Positions 15,174 to 16,078 of a stretch of 16,078 nucleotides of DNA are shown piece after piece. The DNA comes from Lentisphaeria bacterium UBA1784. Its GTDB lineage: Bacteria; Verrucomicrobiota; Lentisphaeria; Victivallales; Victivallaceae. The DNA is taken from contig DCGG01000167.1 of NCBI GenBank assembly GCA_002315455.1, forward strand, positions 16,708 to 32,785. Reading direction: 5' to 3'. A program made the translations under genes and the position numbers. The notes under the pieces were generated by a model. It had not been told where the DNA came from. It was given only the letters and a program-made list of their open reading frames with translations, and ran no database searches. Position 1 is the stretch's first letter. Each line of letters opens with the position of its first letter.

Positions 15174-15688
15174 TTGTAGTAACGCTCCAAAGCCGCGTTC
15201 AACTTGTCCTGTGCTTTCAGCAACATGCACACCGCCTCGCGGACGGCTCCGTTGCCGCCGGGTGCCTTGGTGCGGAAGTGGGCGCCTTCCTCCAATTCAG
15301 CGAGGCCGTCGCCCACCACCACGCCGACGCCGCAACGGCGCATCACCGGAAGGTCCACGATGTCATCGCCGATGTACATGCACTCCTCGGGAGTGACCTG
15401 CAGTTCGGCGAGCAGATTCTGAAATTCGTCCGGCTTGTTGTGGACCCCCTCCCGGAAGAAATCCAAACCGATGTCCGCCATGCGGTCCCGGGTGGCGCGG
15501 TCGCTGCGCCCGGTGATCACGGCAAGTTTAATTCCGACCCGGCGGGCAAGTTTCAGCCAATGGCAGTCCCGGACGTGGAAGAACTTGATGACTTCCCCGG
15601 CCCCATAGCCCACGCGGCCGTCGGTCATGACGCCGTCGATGTCCAGGATCACCACCTTCACGCGGCGGAGGTCAGCGCCCGATCTCAT
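15170..15688 (-). CDS. kdsC: 3-deoxy-D-manno-octulosonate 8-phosphate phosphatase KdsC
   Basis: 172-residue cytosolic HAD-superfamily phosphatase that removes phosphate from Kdo-8-P, the step after KdsA in Kdo synthesis. HAD motif I is LDIDGVMTDG (15-24; Asp16 nucleophile, Asp18 acid/base). Motif II is ITGR (58-61). The motif III lysine is in HNKPDEF (about 83-89) and motif IV is IGDDIVDLPVM (about 106-116). The length is typical of the cap-less tetrameric KdsC type. The loop usually reading vrDGyGi is VRDCHWL here, a mild variation. The ATG at 15688 has GAGGGAA a few bases upstream and overlaps the end of kdsA by 17 bp. Its TGA stop overlaps the next gene's ATG (ATGA), suggesting translational coupling through kdsA-kdsC-lptA. 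Confidence 0.94.
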   Translation of the reverse strand: MRSGADLRRVKVVILDIDGVMTDGRVGYGAGEVIKFFHVRDCHWLKLARRVGIKLAVITGRSDRATRDRMADIGLDFFREGVHNKPDEFQNLLAELQVTPEECMYIGDDIVDLPVMRRCGVGVVVGDGLAELEEGAHFRTKAPGGNGAVREAVCMLLKAQDKLNAALERYYK

Positions 15689-16078
15689 AAAGTTCCCTCA
15701 CCTTCCCCAAAACGGTACGGATCGCGTTGAAATCCAAAGAGTTGGGTCCGTCTGACCAAGCCTGTTCCGGCCGGGGATGGACCTCGGCAAACAGTACGTC
15801 GATCCCGATCGCGGCCGCCGCCCTCGCCAGCGGATATACGAACTCCCGGTTGCCGCCGGAGGCATTGCCGAGCCCCCCCGGCAACTGCACCGAATGGGTG
15901 GCATCGAAGACCACCGGCACGCCAAAGGAACGCATGGTGACGAGTCCGCGCATGTCCACCACCAGATTGTGGTATCCGAAACTGGATCCCCGCTCCGTGA
16001 GCATCACTTTGCGGTTTCCGGTGGAACGAACCTTCTCCAAGGCGCCTTTCATATCCTCCGGCGCCATGAACTGCCCCT
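15672..16078 (-). CDS. kdsA: 3-deoxy-8-phosphooctulonate synthase KdsA, C-terminal part, truncated by window edge
   Basis: C-terminal half (about 135 residues) of Kdo-8-P synthase, the TIM-barrel enzyme that condenses arabinose 5-phosphate and phosphoenolpyruvate. The frame remains open to the window edge (residues GQF precede MAPEDMKG), so the start lies outside. Recognisable family stretches are LTERGSSFGYHNLVVDMR, FDATHSVQLPGGLGNASGG and FAEVHPRPEQAWSDGPNSL. The DATHSVQLPGG form recalls the metal-dependent Aquifex-type enzymes rather than the E. coli DVTHALQ form. The metal-ligand Cys of that class would be in the missing N-terminal part, so this is a suggestion only. The TGA stop lies inside kdsC (17-bp overlap), making kdsA-kdsC an obvious operon for Kdo supply to LPS. 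Confidence 0.95.
   Translation of the reverse strand, partial: GQFMAPEDMKGALEKVRSTGNRKVMLTERGSSFGYHNLVVDMRGLVTMRSFGVPVVFDATHSVQLPGGLGNASGGNREFVYPLARAAAAIGIDVLFAEVHPRPEQAWSDGPNSLDFNAIRTVLGKVRELYEIGR

Noticed and set aside
13668..15179. 503-codon plus-strand frame opposite the LptA-like gene
   Set aside because: Antisense shadow of the LptA-like protein, which has a signal sequence, a coupled start and repeated strand units.

Overview
The window looks like a chromosomal fragment of a GC-rich, Gram-negative (diderm) bacterium. It carries Kdo-synthesis and LPS-transport genes, a lipocalin-type outer-membrane lipoprotein, and a set of polysaccharide-degrading enzymes. The mix of heparinase II/III-like, GH105-like and GH78-like proteins beside an LPS cluster resembles what is known from the PVC group, particularly Lentisphaerota (Victivallales-like). 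That placement is inference from gene content, not a measured phylogeny.

Left part, plus strand (1-3936): three tightly spaced genes (gaps of 24 and 23 bp) look like one polysaccharide-catabolism operon. They are a 5'-truncated GH105/GH88-type unsaturated glycuronyl hydrolase, a D-2-hydroxyacid dehydrogenase family protein, and a secreted heparinase II/III-like putative polysaccharide lyase. A lyase that leaves unsaturated uronyl ends and a hydrolase that removes them fit together functionally. The dehydrogenase's substrate is unknown.

Middle part, minus strand (3905-7620): read in transcription order, this holds a small NifX/NifB-type dinitrogenase-cofactor-domain protein, a large GH78 (alpha-L-rhamnosidase)-like protein with a degraded acid/base motif, and a Blc-type lipocalin lipoprotein with its own likely sigma70 promoter. 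The lipocalin gene runs convergently into the lyase gene and overlaps its 3' end by 32 bp. The 7621-7863 intergenic region holds an imperfect inverted-repeat element with an AT-rich core and three tandem 9-mers.

Right part, minus strand (7864-16078): in transcription order, kdsA (partial) - kdsC - a 748-residue LptC/LptA-like protein - dnaE - lptB - hpf. The first three are translationally close (17-bp overlap, then a 4-bp ATGA overlap), and dnaE follows 11 bp later. This resembles the proteobacterial kdsC-lptC-lptA-lptB-rpoN-hpf cluster, but with dnaE inserted, rpoN absent, and LptC/LptA apparently merged into one long multi-repeat protein. A good sigma70 promoter lies between dnaE and lptB, so lptB-hpf can be transcribed independently.

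No rRNA, tRNA, CRISPR array, IS element or phage gene was seen. Nothing here is clearly a new defence or mobile system. The items most worth a second look are the merged LptC/LptA protein and gene order, the inverted-repeat element, and the divergent GH78-like and heparinase-like enzymes.
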